Shown here: positions 41,724 through 44,123 of the stretch, piece after piece
How the letters are laid out: the number at the start of each line of letters is the position of its first letter
Numbering within the stretch: the stretch's first letter is position 1
Assembly (NCBI GenBank): GCA_028693035.1
Contig: JAQUWE010000014.1
Location: 1 to 44,123, forward strand
Direction: 5' to 3'
Length of the DNA stretch: 44,123 nt
DNA from: Bacilli bacterium
GTDB lineage: Bacteria > Bacillota_I > Bacilli_A > RF39 > UBA660
The notes under the pieces: generated by a model
Told to the model about the DNA's origin: nothing
Databases searched by the model: none
What the model saw: the letters and a program-made list of their open reading frames with translations, nothing else
Translations under genes and position numbers: made by a program

Positions 41724-43565
41724 TTAATGTCTTAAATAATATCTCAATGCCTCTTCGTTATAAGGAATAGGTGAATCCTGTATAAGATTATTATTTTCTA
41801 AAAAACCACGACCCACTTTTATTAATCCTGGCGTATATATATCTTTTATACGATCATTTTCCGAAAAAAAGAAGTTACCTGCTTGCTCTAAATTAGGAAA
41901 ATATAGTTCATGTATACCTTTATTAAATTTTAAAAAATTGTCTCCAACTCTTCTTAAATTTGCAGCTTGTATTCTTTTTAAGGATACATTTTTCACAAGA
42001 AAACCATCCTCTGCGATTATTAAATTCGGAGCAATAATTTCTTTTAAAAGTAGATTATTTGCTAAAAAGCAAAAGCCGGCTCTTTCCAAACTTGAAACAT
42101 CTAGTTTTTCTATAGCAATGTTTTCATAGCAAAAACTATATCCTACACTTCTTAAATTCGGTGTATATAATACATCTAATTTTTTATTTTCACCCAGAAA
42201 ATAAGCACCAGTCTCCTCCAAAGACTGTAAATGTAATTCTGACATAGCCTGATTGCATCTGTAGAACTCATCACCCACTTTTTTCAAATTTGGTGCCACC
42301 AATTTTTCTGATTTAACATTGTCTCTAAAAAAATCATTCCCAGTTTCTACTAAGCATGGAAAAAAAAGTTGTTTAGCACCAATATTATGCTTACAAAAAC
42401 TATCTCCTACTGTTTTTAATTTAGGAACATGTAGTACCTTTAAATGATGATTGAAATAGCAGAAATCATCACCTATCTCTTCTGTATTAGATAAATACAA
42501 TTCTTCAATTTTTTTGTTTTTATAAAGAAAATAATTTCCTACTGTTTTTAAGTTTGGATTGGAAAGACTTATCATAGTATTCAATTTATCTAGTTTTATT
42601 ATAACTTCCTCTTTTGATGAATCTGTAAATTGAATATGTATTTCTTTAAACTTTCCTATCTTATTTATCTTTATATTTTTGATATCTTGTAAACTCTCTA
42701 CAAACAAATCTTTATTGGTTTTATAATCTTTTATTTTCTTTTCCTGTAAATCCAGTATGTAAGAATCAAAAATTAAATAACGACTTGTATCATACTTTTG
42801 TACCCTGAATTTATCAATAATAATATTATTTGGGCAATAATAAACATTATCACTTTCCTCATTATATTTATAGTATTTTTCATCGGTTGCGAAAACATAC
42901 CCTCGTAAGGTAAACTTTGAAGTATTAGAAATTTTATTTAAATGATATTCTCTCATAAAACTATTTGCCAAACCATCAGCGATTAAATCTAAATCATTAC
43001 TGAAAGTAGCGTCTGGATCATCTACAATATGATTATACCTGTTTTTGATAGATACCATATTTACTTTACCTTTTAAAAATTGGATAGATAGTACGGATGT
43101 TCCATATAAATCCTGTCTTTGGGGATATAGAAAGTCTTTTCTTTTTATATTTTCCACATCCTTCTTTACTGCAAAGAAAACATGGTTTGAAAGGAGTCTA
43201 TTTTCTTTAAAAGTACAGAGTTCCTCATCCTTTTCATAATATTTTTTGAAAAATTGAATATCTTCTTCACTTTTACACTCATATAAATGATACCCTGCTT
43301 CCTCCAATAGCTCACTAGGAGTCTTATCAGAAATAAACTCTTTTTTATTTTTGGGTTCTATAAAACTGTATATATAACTTCTAAATTTATCAATCTTTTT
43401 GGTTTCAGTTATATCATGATATAATTCTCTACTTACAGCAAAATGATCTGTCAACAATTGTAGTAAAGTTCCTTCTTTTTCTAAAATTTCCGGAAATAAA
43501 CTGCGACAAAAATGTGCGAAATTTTCGCCATACAATTTTTTTATTTTTTTTAACTCTTCTGACAT
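41724..43565 (-). CDS. BspA-like leucine-rich-repeat protein with conserved N-terminal domain
   Basis: A 613-residue protein. Residues about 1-325 form a non-repetitive domain (GENFAHFCRSLFPEILEKEG near the start, then KGKVNMVSIKNRYNHIVDDPDATFSNDLD). Residues about 330-600 hold about twelve repeats of 22 residues with the pattern NL-x-x-VG-x-x-F-x-x-x-N-x-x-L-x-x-L-x-x-P, a BspA/LRR_5-like unit. There is no signal peptide, so it appears intracellular, unlike surface BspA proteins. I chose the ATG at 43565; a GTG at 43574 overlaps the previous gene's stop. It is coupled to the 98-residue gene upstream. The function is unknown; protein binding is likely. Confidence 0.85.
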   Translation of the reverse strand: MSEELKKIKKLYGENFAHFCRSLFPEILEKEGTLLQLLTDHFAVSRELYHDITETKKIDKFRSYIYSFIEPKNKKEFISDKTPSELLEEAGYHLYECKSEEDIQFFKKYYEKDEELCTFKENRLLSNHVFFAVKKDVENIKRKDFLYPQRQDLYGTSVLSIQFLKGKVNMVSIKNRYNHIVDDPDATFSNDLDLIADGLANSFMREYHLNKISNTSKFTLRGYVFATDEKYYKYNEESDNVYYCPNNIIIDKFRVQKYDTSRYLIFDSYILDLQEKKIKDYKTNKDLFVESLQDIKNIKINKIGKFKEIHIQFTDSSKEEVIIKLDKLNTMISLSNPNLKTVGNYFLYKNKKIEELYLSNTEEIGDDFCYFNHHLKVLHVPKLKTVGDSFCKHNIGAKQLFFPCLVETGNDFFRDNVKSEKLVAPNLKKVGDEFYRCNQAMSELHLQSLEETGAYFLGENKKLDVLYTPNLRSVGYSFCYENIAIEKLDVSSLERAGFCFLANNLLLKEIIAPNLIIAEDGFLVKNVSLKRIQAANLRRVGDNFLKFNKGIHELYFPNLEQAGNFFFSENDRIKDIYTPGLIKVGRGFLENNNLIQDSPIPYNEEALRYYLRH

Positions 43566-43570
43566 ACTTT

Positions 43571-43867
43571 TCACCCATACAATCTTTTTAAATATATTTT
43601 TTGTTGATTTACAATGATTAGTATAATATCTCTCTCATTTTCTGCTAGGGCAAGCCTACCATATTTACTATCCAATTTTCCAAAACAATAATATTTACTA
43701 TATTCATAAAAATCCTCATTTAACAATAGTTCATGCATATATATAATATCACCCTTTTGGAGATTCATTTGCAAATCATAGAATTCTAAAACAAAATGAT
43801 ATGTTTTTCCATCATTTTCTAACGTATAACAAAAATTTTCTATATTTTTGATTTTTAATTTTACCAT
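43571..43867 (-). CDS. Small protein of unknown function, coupled to the LRR gene
   Basis: Not recognised. A 98-residue beta-rich protein (NFCYTLENDGKTYHFVLEFYDLQ, then LQKGDIIYMHELLL and DIILIIVNQQKIYLKRLYG), resembling a small OB-like or beta-barrel domain. Its stop lies next to the LRR start (5 bp from the ATG, within the GTG-started frame), so the two are made together. AGAAGG lies upstream of the ATG at 43867. It may be a partner of the LRR protein. Confidence 0.75.
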   Translation of the reverse strand: MVKLKIKNIENFCYTLENDGKTYHFVLEFYDLQMNLQKGDIIYMHELLLNEDFYEYSKYYCFGKLDSKYGRLALAENERDIILIIVNQQKIYLKRLYG

Positions 43868-44036
43868 CTTATTCGCCTTCTAATGTATCATAATTATATT
43901 GCTTTTTACTATATTTATCTATAATAAATATACAGTTTTATAACTATTAGCACTATTCTATCACAAAATATTTTTTTTGCACAAAAAAAAACTGAATTGA
44001 TAGTGTAAAATAGTTTTGGGATTGGGTATACAAAAA

Positions 44037-44090
44037 GGAAGACCTTTTGTTAAAATGTAATTGTTGAAAAAACATTTAAGGAGGTCTTCC
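44037..44090 (+). promoter_or_regulatory. Hairpin hiding the ribosome binding site of the edge gene
   Basis: GGAAGACC (44037-44044) pairs perfectly with GGTCTTCC (44083-44090), and inside it TTAAAATGT pairs with ACATTTAA with one bulge. The downstream arm overlaps AAGGAGG (44078-44084), the ribosome site of the following ATG. Confidence 0.6.
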
Positions 44091-44092
44091 AT

Positions 44093-44123
44093 ATGAACAG
44101 TATACCAAATAATTATATAAATG
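44093..44123 (+). CDS. Start of a probable transposase (cut by window edge)
   Basis: Ten codons (MNSIPNNYIN) follow a strong AAGGAGG site 8 bases upstream. The assignment as transposase rests on the terminal-repeat-like upstream sequence and the sequestering hairpin, not on the peptide, which is too short to judge. Confidence 0.4.
   Translation, partial: MNSIPNNYIN

Larger units (their letters stand above)
43990..44123 (+). mobile_element. Left end of a probable insertion sequence
   Basis: The segment holds a start of terminal-repeat type (TTGATAGTGTAAAATAG, about 43997-44013), a short leader with a strong hairpin and the first codons of a gene. GTGTAAAA near an end is typical of IS256/Mutator-like elements, but the other end and the transposase body lie outside the window, so family and boundary are not proven. 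Confidence 0.35.

Noticed and set aside
41724-43565. LRR protein considered as a BspA-like surface virulence factor
   Set aside because: No signal peptide, sorting motif or membrane helix can be seen, so a surface location is not supported.

Overview
This is a low-GC, densely coded window from a Bacillota chromosome. An sspI homologue (small acid-soluble spore protein), a yunB homologue (sporulation), GatCAB, RNase J, an asparagine T-box and a class VI-A CRISPR system point to a spore-forming member of the Bacilli/Erysipelotrichia-like gut lineages. The lineage is inferred from gene content only. The code looks standard (table 11). No rRNA or tRNA gene was seen. Both ends are cut: a lemA gene at the left, and the start of a probable insertion-sequence transposase at the right.

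Layout. 1-1100: lemA (partial), sspI, and a small helical orphan. 1098-6500: the most notable region, holding a Nudix hydrolase gene and, 27 bp upstream of it, a compact Cas13a gene (1045 aa, two R-x4-H HEPN motifs). Next come a 4-spacer CRISPR array with its own promoter, a GNAT acetyltransferase resembling aminoglycoside 6'-N-acetyltransferases, and a second, eroded array with one spacer. The second array repeats the first one's leader and trailer terminator. No cas1 or cas2 gene is present. 6500-10300: a D,D-carboxypeptidase, a second GNAT, and a surface pair made of a thioester/SpaA adhesin and its sortase. 10400-17600: a YihY membrane protein, a substrate-binding/GGDEF-like sensor, an anchored protein of unknown function, gatCAB, and an orphan. 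17700-22900: ftsY, a small membrane protein, ylxM and a HerA-like ATPase in one operon, with RNase J divergent. 22900-29300: asnB behind an Asn T-box, a hypoxanthine-type DNA glycosylase, a DUF308/papain-like fusion, yunB, a CBS-pair protein and a repeat-containing membrane protein. 29400-29600: a structured non-coding segment ending in a terminator. 29700-38300: a PdaC-like deacetylase, a diguanylate cyclase, and a housekeeping operon (dus, RDD, lysS, phosphatase, ackA, nrnA). 38400-44123: a CmpB-like membrane protein, a YfhO family protein, a 22-residue leucine-rich-repeat protein and the IS end.

How it works together. The CRISPR repeat, read on the minus strand, has the Cas13a crRNA architecture: a short stem with a 9-nt loop, then ACTAAAAC next to the spacer. 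The arrays are therefore read in the same direction as cas13a. The array terminator overlaps the cas13a promoter. The same terminator/promoter block recurs in decayed form beside array 2, which suggests the locus was duplicated and the copy has degenerated around the acetyltransferase gene. With no adaptation genes nearby, the spacer set would have to be fixed or be served in trans.

Other regulation that can be read from the sequence: an AAC-specifier T-box on asnB, a hairpin that hides the ribosome binding site of the adhesin operon, a similar hairpin on the edge transposase, and a sigma-G-like promoter on sspI.
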